Origin: Synechococcus sp. M44_DOE_062
GTDB taxonomy: Bacteria > Cyanobacteriota > Cyanobacteriia > Thermostichales > Thermostichaceae
Assembly (NCBI GenBank): GCA_015295985.1
Contig: DVDX01000019.1
Coordinates: 1-44,205 of the forward strand
Length of the DNA stretch: 44,205 bases
Reading direction: 5' to 3'
Shown here: one piece after another, positions 1 through 9,335 of the stretch
Layout of the letters: the number at the start of each line of letters is the position of its first letter
Position numbering within the stretch: position 1 is the stretch's first letter
Program-made: the position numbers and the translations under genes
Notes under the pieces: generated by a model
Databases searched by the model: none
Seen by the model: only the letters and a program-made list of their open reading frames with translations
Told to the model about the DNA's origin: nothing

Positions 1-20
1 CAAGAATCCCTGCCCTTTAG
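1..20 (+). CDS. tnpB: 3' end of a tnpB gene (partial, enters from the left)
   Basis: Only the last codons are inside the window. Reading from base 3 they give Arg-Ile-Pro-Ala-Leu followed by TAG at 18-20. The same ending (Arg-Val-Pro-Ala-Leu-stop) closes the partial gene at the right edge, and a degenerate form (TRIPCL) occurs in the relic near 12750. TnpB is the RNA-guided nuclease of IS200/IS605 elements. The stop codon lies within the terminal hairpin, as is usual where the 3' end of tnpB overlaps the right end of the element. The call rests on this similarity and on the hairpin. Confidence 0.6.
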
Positions 21-37
21 GGTAGGGAGTATGTCAA
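1..37 (+). mobile_element. IS200/IS605-type right end with hairpin (body lies left of the window)
   Basis: Bases 8-29 form an imperfect hairpin (CCCTGCCCT, loop, AGGGTAGGG), followed by GAGTATGTCAA. The same hairpin and tail occur in reverse orientation at 44119-44156. Similarity between the two ends stops right after TGTCAA, which marks the element boundary near base 37. The element body is outside the window. Confidence 0.65.
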
Positions 38-355
38 CTTTAGTACCTACACAGTGGGATAGGTTGGTAGCCCCGTACTTGAGTAGGGAGTGGATAAAGC
101 CCTCATGGGATTTGAGTCGCTGCACTTTGCTGGGCCATACTGGGTGCAGTCGCTACAACTTGGTGAAAAACCCAACCAGCAACAGTCGTCAAAATAAGCA
201 GATCAAAATAAGCAGAGCCTGAGACTCCGCCCTGCCCGTCCAATAAGGCTTTGCCCCAAGGAACCGAGTGGAGGCGTCTTGACCGATCCCCAGGGCTGTT
301 ACAAAGGCTGGATCTCACTTCTGGGATCCCCTTAGCCATTCCTGGGGTTCACCGT
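38..355. other. Gene-free stretch right of the IS end
   Basis: I see no convincing gene here. Bases 66-110 (AGCCCCGTACTTGAGTAGGG and following) and 165-190 (AAAAACCCAACCAGCAACAGTC) faintly resemble the left part of the IS relic at 12480-12570, which also has AAAAACCCAACAGTC. This could be the remnant of another element end. The right part, 200-355, lies downstream of the minus-strand oxygenase gene and may hold its terminator, but no clear hairpin with a T run was found. Confidence 0.4.
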
Positions 356-1804
356 TTAGGCGGGCGTTGCCCATACCTGTGGAGTAAAACTACCGTGTAG
401 GCCATAGGGAATGTGGTGCCGTAACGGGATCCGCGCGACCGGGCCGGCTGTTAGATCGGCTGCTTCCAGGATCACCACTTGAGAGCGCTGGCTGGCCGCA
501 TCAAAAACCACCGTCACAATCCATCCTGCCTCTTCGCCCTGACCTTCTGGGTCGGGGATGAACACCGGTTCTCCCACAAAGCCGCGGGGAGCAAAGCTGT
601 ACTGCTGTGTGCGGCCTGTGGCGGTATCCAGCTTGAGGATGGCCTGTAGGGGAGCATTGGATCCAGGAGCATGGGTGGCCCCGATGTAGATGTGGCGGTG
701 GGATCCCCCCATGCGAGCTGGATGGATGGCCGGAAACTCCACCGAGCGATCCAGCAGCAGTTCCCGCTTCACGCTGCCCGCCTCAGGATGCAGATAAAAC
801 CGCCACAGCTTGCCGGCTGGAATTTGGGCAAAGTCAATCTGCAGGTAATCGGCATCCGGCTCTAGGGCGGGGTAGTTCTCATAGAGGATGGCATCCACCA
901 CCACCTGATCCCCAACTTCGTAGCCGTTAACAAAATGGAAAACAAACCCCGGCTCTGTTTCCAGTTGCAGCGGCTCGTCGCCCTGGGGAAAGATCCAGAT
1001 GCGGGTCGGCTCTCCCGGTTTCAAGGTCAGACAGGTGCCCGCCGGCTGCCAGCCCAACACAAACGGCAGGGGGTTGAAAGCCAAGGGATTTTGGAAAAAG
1101 ATGCGGTAGCGGGGTGTCCAGACAAAATCGTGCAGGAAGGCAAAGCCTTGCAGGCGGTAATCCCGCTTTTCCACCAAGCGCCCGCGCGAGTCCAGACGGT
1201 AGAACGACAACGTGGAATTCTGGGCAGCCCGCACCCCAAAGGCGATGAGATCTCCCGTGCGGGGATCCCGCCGAGGATGGGCAGTGAAAGGCTGGTTGGC
1301 CGAGATCGCTCCTGCAAACGTTTCGATCCCTTCAGTGGCCAAGGTGGCTGGGTTCAGCCGGTAAGGGGCACTGGCCTCCCACAGGGCCAGCAGCTTGTCT
1401 CCCTGGTAGATGACGTTGGTGTTGGCAGGATTTTTGAAGCGCAAATCGAGAAAATTGCTCCACCAGCCGCCCGGCTTTTGGGTGCCAAACACCCCTCGGT
1501 AGAGCACCCGACCGGCTTTTTCCTCCGCTTCAAACTCGCGGGTGCGCACAAACCGGTTGCGAAAATGAACCTTCCCCTCCACAAAGGTGATGGCGCAGAC
1601 CATGCCATCCCCATCGAACGGGTGCCCGTAGCGCTGGGATCCCACCTCCAGCTTGCCTGGGCCGTTGCGAAACAGGGTTCCCCGCAACCCTGCCGGGATC
1701 CGTCCTTCGATCTCCGTAATCCAATAGTCGTACTCCTGGGATAGGGAGCGATAGCCCAATTGCCAGTCGGTGGTGCTGTAGGGAAGAGAAGCAACGCTGA
1801 CCAT
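356..1804 (-). CDS. Apocarotenoid oxygenase (carotenoid cleavage dioxygenase family)
   Basis: Non-haem iron oxygenase of the RPE65/carotenoid cleavage dioxygenase family, 482 residues. The Synechocystis apocarotenoid 15,15'-oxygenase, of similar length, cleaves apocarotenals to retinal. Family landmarks appear in order: LRGTLFRNGPG near residue 40, HPFDGDGM near 61, then the four iron-binding histidine contexts FTAHP (~175), FLHDF (~227), FHFVNGYE (~291) and GLHGSF (~472). The GGSHRHIYIG segment precedes the last one. Spacing matches the known histidines of the Synechocystis enzyme to within about a dozen residues. It starts at an ATG and stands alone, divergent from ffh. The exact apocarotenoid substrate cannot be read from sequence. 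Confidence 0.88.
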   Translation of the reverse strand: MVSVASLPYSTTDWQLGYRSLSQEYDYWITEIEGRIPAGLRGTLFRNGPGKLEVGSQRYGHPFDGDGMVCAITFVEGKVHFRNRFVRTREFEAEEKAGRVLYRGVFGTQKPGGWWSNFLDLRFKNPANTNVIYQGDKLLALWEASAPYRLNPATLATEGIETFAGAISANQPFTAHPRRDPRTGDLIAFGVRAAQNSTLSFYRLDSRGRLVEKRDYRLQGFAFLHDFVWTPRYRIFFQNPLAFNPLPFVLGWQPAGTCLTLKPGEPTRIWIFPQGDEPLQLETEPGFVFHFVNGYEVGDQVVVDAILYENYPALEPDADYLQIDFAQIPAGKLWRFYLHPEAGSVKRELLLDRSVEFPAIHPARMGGSHRHIYIGATHAPGSNAPLQAILKLDTATGRTQQYSFAPRGFVGEPVFIPDPEGQGEEAGWIVTVVFDAASQRSQVVILEAADLTAGPVARIPLRHHIPYGLHGSFTPQVWATPA

Positions 1805-1970
1805 GGGAGAGCTGCAAGCAACGTCTTCTATTGTCGCTTAAACTTTTGTAAAGTCGCCAATGTTTCTGGGCCGGGACGGCCTCCCTGGTGGGGATCCCCA
1901 AGATGGAGTCCCGCCAACTGGACTATGGTAGAAAATGCCCCCGAAGCGCCTGACAGGATAGACAGCACCC
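1805..1970. promoter_or_regulatory. Divergent intergenic region between the oxygenase and ffh
   Basis: This 166 bp stretch must hold the promoters of both divergent genes. On the ffh side TATGGT at 1924-1929 followed by AGAAAAT is a plausible -10 element, but I cannot place a matching -35. No operator-like inverted repeat stands out. Confidence 0.3.
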
Positions 1971-3419
1971 ATGTTTGATGCCCTCTCCGAGAAGTTGGAA
2001 TTGGCCTGGAGAAAGCTGCGCGGCCAGGACAAGATCACCGAAACCAACATTCAAGAAGCTCTGCGGGAGGTGCGGCGAGCCCTGCTGGATGCGGATGTCA
2101 ATCTGCAGGTGGTGAAGCAATTTATCGAGGATGTGCGGGAAGCTGCCCTGGGCTCCGAGGTCATCCTGGGGGTGACGCCGGATCAGCAGTTCATCAAGAT
2201 CGTCCACGACGAGCTGGTGAAGGTGATGGGAGAAGCCAACGTGCCCATCGCCCAAGCGGAGCAGTCTCCCACCATTGTTCTCATGGCCGGTTTGCAGGGA
2301 TCCGGCAAAACCACCACCTGCGCCAAGTTGGCTTTGTATTTGCGCAAGCAGGGCAAGAAGTCCCTCATGGTGGCCGGAGACATCTACCGTCCGGCGGCCA
2401 TTGACCAGCTCAAGACGCTGGGCCAGCAAATTCAGATCCCCGTTTTCGACCTGGGCAAAGCAGATCCCGTCGAGATCGCCCGGCAAGGGGTGGAGACAGC
2501 CCGACAGCAGGGCTACGACTACGTGATTTTGGACACTGCCGGTCGCCTGCAAATCGACCTGGAGATGATGGCGGAGCTGGAGCGGATCAAGGCGGCGGTG
2601 CAGCCCCACGAGATCCTGCTGGTGGTGGATGCCATGATCGGTCAAGAGGCGGCCAGCCTTACCCGAGCCTTCCACGAGCGCCTGGGCATTACCGGCGCCA
2701 TCCTCACCAAGCTAGATGGGGATACCCGCGGTGGAGCCGCCCTTTCCATTCGCCAAGTGTCCGGCCAGCCCATCAAGTTCATCGGCGTCGGCGAAAAGGT
2801 GGAAGCGCTGGATCCCTTTTACCCGGATCGCATGGCCTCCCGCATTCTGGGGATGGGGGATATCCTCAGCCTGGTGGAAAAAGCCCAAGAGGAAATCGAC
2901 CTGGGAGATGCCGCCAGTATGGCAGAGAAGATGATGACCGCCCAGTTTGATTTCACCGATTTCCTCAAGCAGATGCGCCTGATTAAACGCATGGGATCCC
3001 TGGCAGGGCTGCTGAGACTGATGCCGGGGATGGGCAAAATCAGCGAGGAACAACTGCAAAAGGGACAAGACCAACTGGCCCGCGCCGAAGCCATGATCAA
3101 CTCCATGACCCCCGAAGAGCGCCGCAACCCGGATCTGCTGGCCCGCAGCGTCAGCCGCAAACGACGGGTGGCCCGTGGATCTGGCCACAAGCTGGAGGAT
3201 GTCAGCCGACTGGTCAGCGATTTTCAGCGCATGCGCGACATGATGCGCAACATGGGCATGGGCGGCGGTTTCCCCGGCAGGGGGTGGGGTCTTCCCGGCA
3301 GGGATCCCAGTTGGCGCGGACGTTCAGCGGCCTCTCCCTCTCGGCAACAGCCCAGTCCCAAGCCGGGCAAAGGGGGGAGCAAAAAAGGGGGCAGCAACCG
3401 CGGATTTGGGAGCAAGTAG
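1971..3419 (+). CDS. ffh: Signal recognition particle protein Ffh
   Basis: SRP54-type GTPase that binds the 4.5S/6S RNA and signal peptides of nascent membrane proteins and docks with FtsY. The 482 residues show the N domain helical bundle (1-90) and the G domain with P-loop GLQGSGKTT (107-115). DTAGRLQID near 187 and TKLDGDTRGG near 245 follow. The M domain has methionine-rich stretches (MRLIKRMGSLAGLLRLMPGM; MRDMMRNMGMGGG). The C-terminus is an unusually long Gly/Ser/Lys/Arg-rich tail. It leads a plus-strand run with trmL 9 bp downstream. Start at ATG 1971. Confidence 0.97.
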   Translation: MFDALSEKLELAWRKLRGQDKITETNIQEALREVRRALLDADVNLQVVKQFIEDVREAALGSEVILGVTPDQQFIKIVHDELVKVMGEANVPIAQAEQSPTIVLMAGLQGSGKTTTCAKLALYLRKQGKKSLMVAGDIYRPAAIDQLKTLGQQIQIPVFDLGKADPVEIARQGVETARQQGYDYVILDTAGRLQIDLEMMAELERIKAAVQPHEILLVVDAMIGQEAASLTRAFHERLGITGAILTKLDGDTRGGAALSIRQVSGQPIKFIGVGEKVEALDPFYPDRMASRILGMGDILSLVEKAQEEIDLGDAASMAEKMMTAQFDFTDFLKQMRLIKRMGSLAGLLRLMPGMGKISEEQLQKGQDQLARAEAMINSMTPEERRNPDLLARSVSRKRRVARGSGHKLEDVSRLVSDFQRMRDMMRNMGMGGGFPGRGWGLPGRDPSWRGRSAASPSRQQPSPKPGKGGSKKGGSNRGFGSK

Positions 3420-3428
3420 GGTGGGACC

Positions 3429-3887
3429 ATGCCCTTCCACGTTGTTTTGGTTGCCCCAGAGATCCCGGCCAACACGGGGAATATCGCCCGCACCTGTGCA
3501 GCCACCGATACCCCTCTCCATTTGGTGGATCCTCTGGGGTTTCGCCTTTCGGATCGCTACCTAAAGCGAGCGGGGCTGGATTACTGGCAGCACGTCCAAC
3601 TGTATCGCTACCCCTCTTGGTCTGCTCTGGTGCAGGCCCACCCTGAGGCCCGGTTCTGGTGTTTTAGTGTGCGCGGCAAAGCCCTTTACACGGAAGTAAC
3701 CTATCAGCCGGGAGACTGGTTGGTGTTCGGCAGTGAAAGCCGGGGGTTGGATCCCATGTTCTTGGAAACCTATCCCAGCGTGCGTATCCCGTTGCGGGGG
3801 CCGGTGCGCAGCCTGAACCTCAGCAATGCCGTAGCAATTGCCCTTTTTGAGGCGCTACGTCAGCAGGGATCCCTGACCAAAGACTAG
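3429..3887 (+). CDS. trmL: tRNA (cytidine(34)-2'-O)-methyltransferase TrmL
   Basis: SPOUT-class methyltransferase of the TrmL/YibK type, 152 residues, the usual length. It transfers a methyl group from SAM to the wobble ribose of certain leucine tRNAs. The knot motifs are clear: EIPANTGNIARTCAAT (residues 11-26), LVFGSESRGL (~99) and the terminal NLSNAVAIALFEALR that forms the cofactor loop. It begins 9 bp after ffh and is probably cotranscribed with it. Confidence 0.93.
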   Translation: MPFHVVLVAPEIPANTGNIARTCAATDTPLHLVDPLGFRLSDRYLKRAGLDYWQHVQLYRYPSWSALVQAHPEARFWCFSVRGKALYTEVTYQPGDWLVFGSESRGLDPMFLETYPSVRIPLRGPVRSLNLSNAVAIALFEALRQQGSLTKD

Positions 3888-3934
3888 GTGCTGGGTTGAC
3901 CCTGTTATGATTAGTGTTTCTCCCCGTCAGGAAG

Positions 3935-4996
3935 ATGTGTGCCTTGCAGTATCTGCGCCCCGATTTGCTTGACCTCAAGCCCTACGACGCCGTGCCCGCC
4001 CCGGCTGCCGACAAGCTGGATGCCAATGAATTCCCCCTCGATTGGCCGGTGGGCTTCAAGCAAAAGCTCTCCCTCCTCTGGGAAAAGGGGATCCCCAGCA
4101 ACCGCTATCCCGATGCCCATCACCAGGGCCTGAAGCAGGCCATCGCCGCCTATGCCGGAGCGGAGCCAGAGCAGATTAGCTTGGGCAATGGGTCGGATGA
4201 GCTGATCCGCTCGCTGCTGATTGCCACCTGTTTGGGCGGGCGGGGCAGTATTCTGGTGGCAGAGCCCACCTTCTCCATGTACGCCATCTTGGCCCAGAGC
4301 CTGGGGATCCCAGTGGTACGGGTTCCCCGCGATTCCGAGACGTTTGCTTTGGATCTGGAGCGCTGTCAACAGACTTTGAGGGAGCACCCCATCCGGGTGG
4401 TGTGCCTGGTGGATCCCAACTCGCCGACGGGGAATGGCCTGACGGCTGCAGAGTGGGAGTGGGTGGAAGGGTTACCCGACTCAATCCTGGTGATTTTGGA
4501 TGAGGCCTACTTTGAGTTCAGCCGACACACAGCCCTACCCAAGTTGGCAGAGCATCCCAATTGGGTGATCTTGCGCACCTTTTCCAAAGCTTTTCGTCTG
4601 GCGGCCTACCGGGTGGGCTATGCTGTGGGTCATCCGCAGCTTATGCAGGTGTTGGATGGGATCCGCCTGCCCTACAACCTCACAGCCCTTTCTCAGTGGG
4701 CGGTTCAGATGGCTCTGGAGCACGCCGAGGAGCTTTTGGCCGACGTGGCACTGATTGGTCAGGAGCGGGAAGCCCTCTACCAAGCTCTTCAGGAACTGCC
4801 GGGGGTGCGGGTGTGGCCCAGCCAAGCCAACTTCCTCTACTTCCGGGTAGCCGGTTGGGATCCCCAAAAGCTGCAGCGGGCCTGGCAGGAGCTGGGGACT
4901 TGTGTGCGCTACACAGGCGGCGGGCTGCGTCTGACGGTGGGCACCCCTGAAGAGAACCGACGGGCCTTGGAGCGCCTGCGCCAAATCCTGCAGTAG
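3935..4996 (+). CDS. hisC: Histidinol-phosphate aminotransferase
   Basis: PLP-dependent class I/II aminotransferase that converts imidazole-acetol phosphate and glutamate to histidinol phosphate. Landmarks are ANEFPLDWP near the N-terminus, LGNGSDELIRS, DPNSPTGNGL, LDEAYFEF and the Schiff-base lysine in TFSKAF, then RVGYAVG. The reading frame is open upstream to a GTG at 3914. The ATG at 3935 (MCALQYLRPDLL) fits family N-termini better; neither has a good ribosome site. It follows trmL after about 47 bp and may share its transcript. No other his genes are nearby, as is common in cyanobacteria. Confidence 0.93.
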   Translation: MCALQYLRPDLLDLKPYDAVPAPAADKLDANEFPLDWPVGFKQKLSLLWEKGIPSNRYPDAHHQGLKQAIAAYAGAEPEQISLGNGSDELIRSLLIATCLGGRGSILVAEPTFSMYAILAQSLGIPVVRVPRDSETFALDLERCQQTLREHPIRVVCLVDPNSPTGNGLTAAEWEWVEGLPDSILVILDEAYFEFSRHTALPKLAEHPNWVILRTFSKAFRLAAYRVGYAVGHPQLMQVLDGIRLPYNLTALSQWAVQMALEHAEELLADVALIGQEREALYQALQELPGVRVWPSQANFLYFRVAGWDPQKLQRAWQELGTCVRYTGGGLRLTVGTPEENRRALERLRQILQ

Positions 4997-5029
4997 GTCT
5001 CCCGGCTCCGATCTGCTCCTGGAGCTAGC

Positions 5030-8000
5030 CTAGGTGGACAAGCCTGCGGTCAAGAAACGCTGGATCAAGCTGTGCACCTGCTGCAACTGTCGTTCGCCCA
5101 GATGCTCCAGCGCCTGGGCGATTTCCGCTCTCAGTCGGCTCTGGGTGTCGGTTTGGGCCTGCTGCAGCAGCCAACTTTGGATCGGGCTGGGGTACTCCAC
5201 AAAGTCAAACGCCCAGGGATCCCGTTCGTTCAGCTCAGGTTCTACCTGGGGCAGTTGCTCCCCCCAGCGCTCTTGAGCCTGTCGAAACTCCTCTGCCAAG
5301 CGGTCTGTTGGACGTCCTTCTGCTTGGAGAGAGTCTTGATACTTCTTATGGGTTATCAGCCAGCGCTGCCGGATTTGAGAGCGTTGCTGCCGGGTCAGTC
5401 TGCCGGTTCTGCTTTCGGTAAAGCGCTCGTAAAACCTGAGCGTATCTCGGTAGTGGCCCAATCGCTCACAGGCCAAGCCCACCTCCAGGGGCTGTAGCCA
5501 CCAAGCCCGCTCCATCTGTACGCTGGTGACCACCTCGTGTAGAAAATCTCGCAGGCCAGGCAATTGCCGCCTCAGCTCTTCCCAGTTGGTCTGGGTGTCC
5601 CGGGCCATACAGGTCACCAGCTCGTAATCGTGTCCCCGCTGCCACGCTTGAGGATGGGCCTGCACCTTTTCCCAGAGCTTCTCCCACTCTCGGCGCTGGA
5701 TCAGGACTCGCAGCATCAGCGGCCAGTCTTTCAAGCGCTCCAGACTGGTAACGACGTCGCTGAGGTACTCTGCCCACTCGCCTGTGAGAGGACGTCCTGC
5801 CTCTTGCCATAGGCCCAGCACCACCAAGTCTTGGCGGTCTTTGGATAGCCACCTCACCTTACCGGGAAGGGGCTCCAGGTGGATTTTGGCCCGGTAGTAG
5901 GGGGAATGCTCCGTTTGGCCCCCCTGATCCCAAACCTCTATCGCCCGCTCAAATTCCTGCCGCTGGAAGTGACAGGTGCCCCAAATCCTGCAGTACTGCT
6001 TCGCAAACGGTTGCTGCTGGCCGAGGAAGGCCAAACGTCCCTTCAAAGCCTCAAGGGTCTCTTGCAAAAACCCGCTGCGGGCCTCTGCCTGAGGGCAAAA
6101 AGTTTCTAAGTTGTTGAGAACTTGCTCAAGCTCTGCCAAAAATTGCTGTACACCTTCTCTCCAAGTGGGATCCGTTCGCGGCAGCGGGACGGGGTTCCTA
6201 TCCTTGGGGTCGACTTCAATGCTCAGCCAATCTCGCACCCGCACCAGTTGTCGAAGGCGCTCTGCAGGCTTGGCGGAGTTTTTTTGCGTCAGCACCATCA
6301 AATCCACCAAGGGACTGTAGTCTGGGATCCCAGGACATCCAGCAAAGTGGGCGGCGTTACGCTGCAGCTCCGACCAAGCCCTCCCTCTCCAAAAGCACTC
6401 CCAAGCTTCTCGTTTGAGATTTTTGTTGGGCAAAGCAGACTGCTCTAGGTTTAGGAACTTTTGCCCTGCGGAAGCATAGTTCTTCTGGAGCTTGAGAATC
6501 CAGGCCTGACATTCCTGTTCTAGAGGGGGGTTTTTTGCCTTCCGCGCCAGAGTTTGAACATCCTCCAGAAGTTTGAGGTTGCCCTCCTCGATGCCACGCC
6601 TAAGAAGTTCAAGAGCTGCCTCCAACAGATCTTTCAGGCTTGTATTTGTCCAGTACTGGATATTGATGCCTTTGACAGGGTAACCCAATACCGGTGGGTC
6701 GGTCTCCCATTCTGATCGATCCGGTTGCAGAGAAGGATGATTGAGCCAAAGGTTGGATTCTAAGCTTGGATCCCAGAACTCCCGCCAACCGGCAGAGGTA
6801 TCCACAATGGCCAGCGCCTCAATGGGGCGGGTAATGCCGACATACAATTGGTTAAGAAAATAATGGAGTTGCAGGGATATCGCCTCCCCAGCTTCGCGGG
6901 CGTAATAATTAAGCTTCCGGTTAAAGTTTTGTCGATAGGCATTCCCAAACTTGTAGAGGATAACTTTTTTGAACTCCATCCCCTTAACAGACGTAGCAGT
7001 TTGCAGGAGCGGTGGTTTAAGATTCTGCTTCAGTTCTTCGGCAAAGATCTTCTGGAGTTCGGGATCCTGCCTCACATAGTTCAGCTCCTCCCCCACAGGA
7101 CAGGGTAAGATACAGACTGTTCCCGTGAGATCACCAAGCATTTTTCTAAGCTCATCTTCGATTAAGTTTCTTTCCTGACCATCCAGCACAAACCTTTGAA
7201 CCGGCATGCCCTGCTCATGGGAACGCCAGGGCTGTTGGGGATAGATTTCTCGACTGTTGCTGAGAACTCGCCGCCACAGGTTGACTACATTGCTAAAACG
7301 AGTAACTTGTGGATTGCTGCGATAGTTGTTTCTCAGCTCCTGCGGGCCTGTAATCTCAAAGGGATGGCTCGGCAGTAAGTAGGCGCGGATATGCTCGTAG
7401 AGATATTTTTTCAGGGCAGCCCAACGAAATCCCGTTGGGTTAATGGTTTGCAAGGGATCCCCGGCAAAGGCATAGGGCAGGCGCTCAATAGCCCAATCCA
7501 ACTTGTATTTCCCCCAAGGAGATAAGCAAAAAATGATATTCAGCTCAAGTTGAGTAAAGTCTTGAACCTCATCGCAAAAAATGACCGGGTGAATCGGGTT
7601 AAGAGTGCCATTTTGCAGCACATCTCTGGCCAAATCTTGGTCATCCCAGTAGCCCTCGCGGGTGGTTCGATCCCGGTAACCCGGCCAAATCTCTTCGTAA
7701 ATCCGCTCGAAGGCTTCTTCATCCACACTGCGGTCGGCCTCAGGCAATTCTCGGTAGCTATCGGGATCCAAATAATCACTGACCTCATAGCCTTTGATCA
7801 GTGTGCGAATGGTGTGCCAAGCCAGCTCTACATCGCGGCGACCACAATACCAACTCTGAAACCGATAAAAATTGACATACCGATCTGGTTGGTAGCGTTC
7901 TTGCCGCTCAGGGGGAAGGCAGCTCAATAGATAATCCTGAAAAGTGCTAAAAAAAGTTTGACACTGCTGAATTTCCTCTGGGGAGAAGCTGCACCCCTCC

Positions 8001-9166
8001 TCCCGATAGCGGTGGCTGATGTGCAAAATTGAACTTACCCTGTCGCGGGCTTGCTGCACCAAGCTTGGGCTGTAGGTCAAAAAGAGAGGGCGGTACTCAA
8101 GAGGTCTCTGTTTTGAAGTTTTGAGGTAGTGGCTGCAATAGTCGGCAAAGCGGTAGTACAACATCAGGGATTTGCCACTGCCGGCTCGCCCGTTGATCAA
8201 AAGGGGCATGGATGTGCTCTGCAGAATTTCTTCCTCCTCCATGGACAAGGCCAAATTTCCCTCTGGGCTCTCCTGCATTTCCAGCCAAATGGTCTCATCC
8301 GCTACCATGTAGTCGGGGTAGGCGCGACGGGCGTACCGCTTCCACACCTCCAGAGGCTGCGGGTGCTGGAGAATGTCTGGCTGCTTAGCTTTTATGCCAA
8401 AGAGGCAGGTTTGGCATCCCAGATCAAACCGTTCCTTTTGCTCCGGAGCATGGTCGTAGACCCCGATGAGGAATGGGAACAATCTCCCCGGCTGCTCCCA
8501 AACTTGCACCAAGCTGACGGCCAGATGCAGGGATCCCTCCTGCCAGCCTTTGACCTCTGCCCCTGAATAGAACGGCGGGAGCTGCTGATAGAGCCTGCCT
8601 TCAATGTCATCGACCAACCGGGACACTGCTGGGTAAACCTGGCAACGCTGCTCTGGAGAAAGGGCCCGTACTTGCCGAACCCATTCCCCGCTTTCCAACA
8701 CCAGCCGCTCCTGTGGGTTGGGAGCATTCAAGAACTGTGTCCATTCATACAGCTCGTCAGGCAGAGGGGGGAGATGGTTTGGCGGATCCCCTGGTTCCTG
8801 CCGTTGCGCCAGCCACGCCTGCAGCCGGTCATCGGGCACCCAGCTCCGCACCCGCTCTTGATAATTCGGATCCCGCCGCCGAGCTAAGAACTCCTGGTAT
8901 TCGTAACTGCCTCTCGGCCAAAGGCCAAACAAAACCAGAATGGGTACCTCGCCTACATAGCGCAGCTCCCCCACCAAGCGAATGTTGTTGCGGAGATTAC
9001 GCTTCCAGTAAGGATAACGAACATCGAACAACTGGCTCAAAAGGGTGCGATCCCCCTCTTCCAGCCGTTCTATCAATGCTTCTAGGTTGCACTGGGTTCT
9101 GCTTTCCAGAAATTCCTCCGGGCAATATACATACATGGGATCCCGCCGGGTATACTTGGAAGCCAT
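5030..9166 (-). CDS. Very large superfamily 1 helicase-like protein (UvrD/TRANK1-like)
   Basis: A 1378-residue protein with an SF1 helicase core. Walker A is GRAGSGKS at 326-333, Walker B is DEVQDF at 532-537, followed by GDPLQTINPTGF (569-580), LRNNYRS (611-617), TSVKGMEFKKV (~717) and YVGITRPIEAL (~763). The DEVQDF form and the long helical C-terminal half (about 800-1378, rich in Trp, Leu, Arg and Glu, TPR-like in look) recall the TRANK1-like group rather than housekeeping UvrD or Rep. The N-terminal 320 residues match nothing I recognise. It is a lone gene with no toxin, nuclease or methylase next to it. DNA or RNA unwinding is likely; a role in defence or stress is only a guess. Confidence 0.75.
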   Translation of the reverse strand: MASKYTRRDPMYVYCPEEFLESRTQCNLEALIERLEEGDRTLLSQLFDVRYPYWKRNLRNNIRLVGELRYVGEVPILVLFGLWPRGSYEYQEFLARRRDPNYQERVRSWVPDDRLQAWLAQRQEPGDPPNHLPPLPDELYEWTQFLNAPNPQERLVLESGEWVRQVRALSPEQRCQVYPAVSRLVDDIEGRLYQQLPPFYSGAEVKGWQEGSLHLAVSLVQVWEQPGRLFPFLIGVYDHAPEQKERFDLGCQTCLFGIKAKQPDILQHPQPLEVWKRYARRAYPDYMVADETIWLEMQESPEGNLALSMEEEEILQSTSMPLLINGRAGSGKSLMLYYRFADYCSHYLKTSKQRPLEYRPLFLTYSPSLVQQARDRVSSILHISHRYREEGCSFSPEEIQQCQTFFSTFQDYLLSCLPPERQERYQPDRYVNFYRFQSWYCGRRDVELAWHTIRTLIKGYEVSDYLDPDSYRELPEADRSVDEEAFERIYEEIWPGYRDRTTREGYWDDQDLARDVLQNGTLNPIHPVIFCDEVQDFTQLELNIIFCLSPWGKYKLDWAIERLPYAFAGDPLQTINPTGFRWAALKKYLYEHIRAYLLPSHPFEITGPQELRNNYRSNPQVTRFSNVVNLWRRVLSNSREIYPQQPWRSHEQGMPVQRFVLDGQERNLIEDELRKMLGDLTGTVCILPCPVGEELNYVRQDPELQKIFAEELKQNLKPPLLQTATSVKGMEFKKVILYKFGNAYRQNFNRKLNYYAREAGEAISLQLHYFLNQLYVGITRPIEALAIVDTSAGWREFWDPSLESNLWLNHPSLQPDRSEWETDPPVLGYPVKGINIQYWTNTSLKDLLEAALELLRRGIEEGNLKLLEDVQTLARKAKNPPLEQECQAWILKLQKNYASAGQKFLNLEQSALPNKNLKREAWECFWRGRAWSELQRNAAHFAGCPGIPDYSPLVDLMVLTQKNSAKPAERLRQLVRVRDWLSIEVDPKDRNPVPLPRTDPTWREGVQQFLAELEQVLNNLETFCPQAEARSGFLQETLEALKGRLAFLGQQQPFAKQYCRIWGTCHFQRQEFERAIEVWDQGGQTEHSPYYRAKIHLEPLPGKVRWLSKDRQDLVVLGLWQEAGRPLTGEWAEYLSDVVTSLERLKDWPLMLRVLIQRREWEKLWEKVQAHPQAWQRGHDYELVTCMARDTQTNWEELRRQLPGLRDFLHEVVTSVQMERAWWLQPLEVGLACERLGHYRDTLRFYERFTESRTGRLTRQQRSQIRQRWLITHKKYQDSLQAEGRPTDRLAEEFRQAQERWGEQLPQVEPELNERDPWAFDFVEYPSPIQSWLLQQAQTDTQSRLRAEIAQALEHLGERQLQQVHSLIQRFLTAGLST

Positions 9167-9335
9167 CCTAGTGCTGGGCCACTGGCGAAAATTGCTGCTG
9201 TGCCAAAAGTCTTAATTTTTTTCATAATCCCCACGTAGCCCATAACCATCTGCGCAGCCATTGGTAAACTCACAAAACATCTCGATTCAAGCTTTTGTGA
9301 AATGCTCGGTAAGCTCAATTCAACTCCGAGCAGGG
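9167..9335. other. Intergenic region upstream of the helicase-like gene
   Basis: This 169 bp stretch separates two minus-strand genes. It must contain the promoter of the helicase-like gene and possibly the terminator of the hydroxylase gene. The T run at 9216-9222 has no strong hairpin beside it. A dispersed repeat overlaps the right border. Confidence 0.3.

Noticed and set aside
935-1744. Plus-strand frame of about 269 codons opposite the apocarotenoid oxygenase
   Set aside because: The minus-strand gene has all family motifs and this frame has none.
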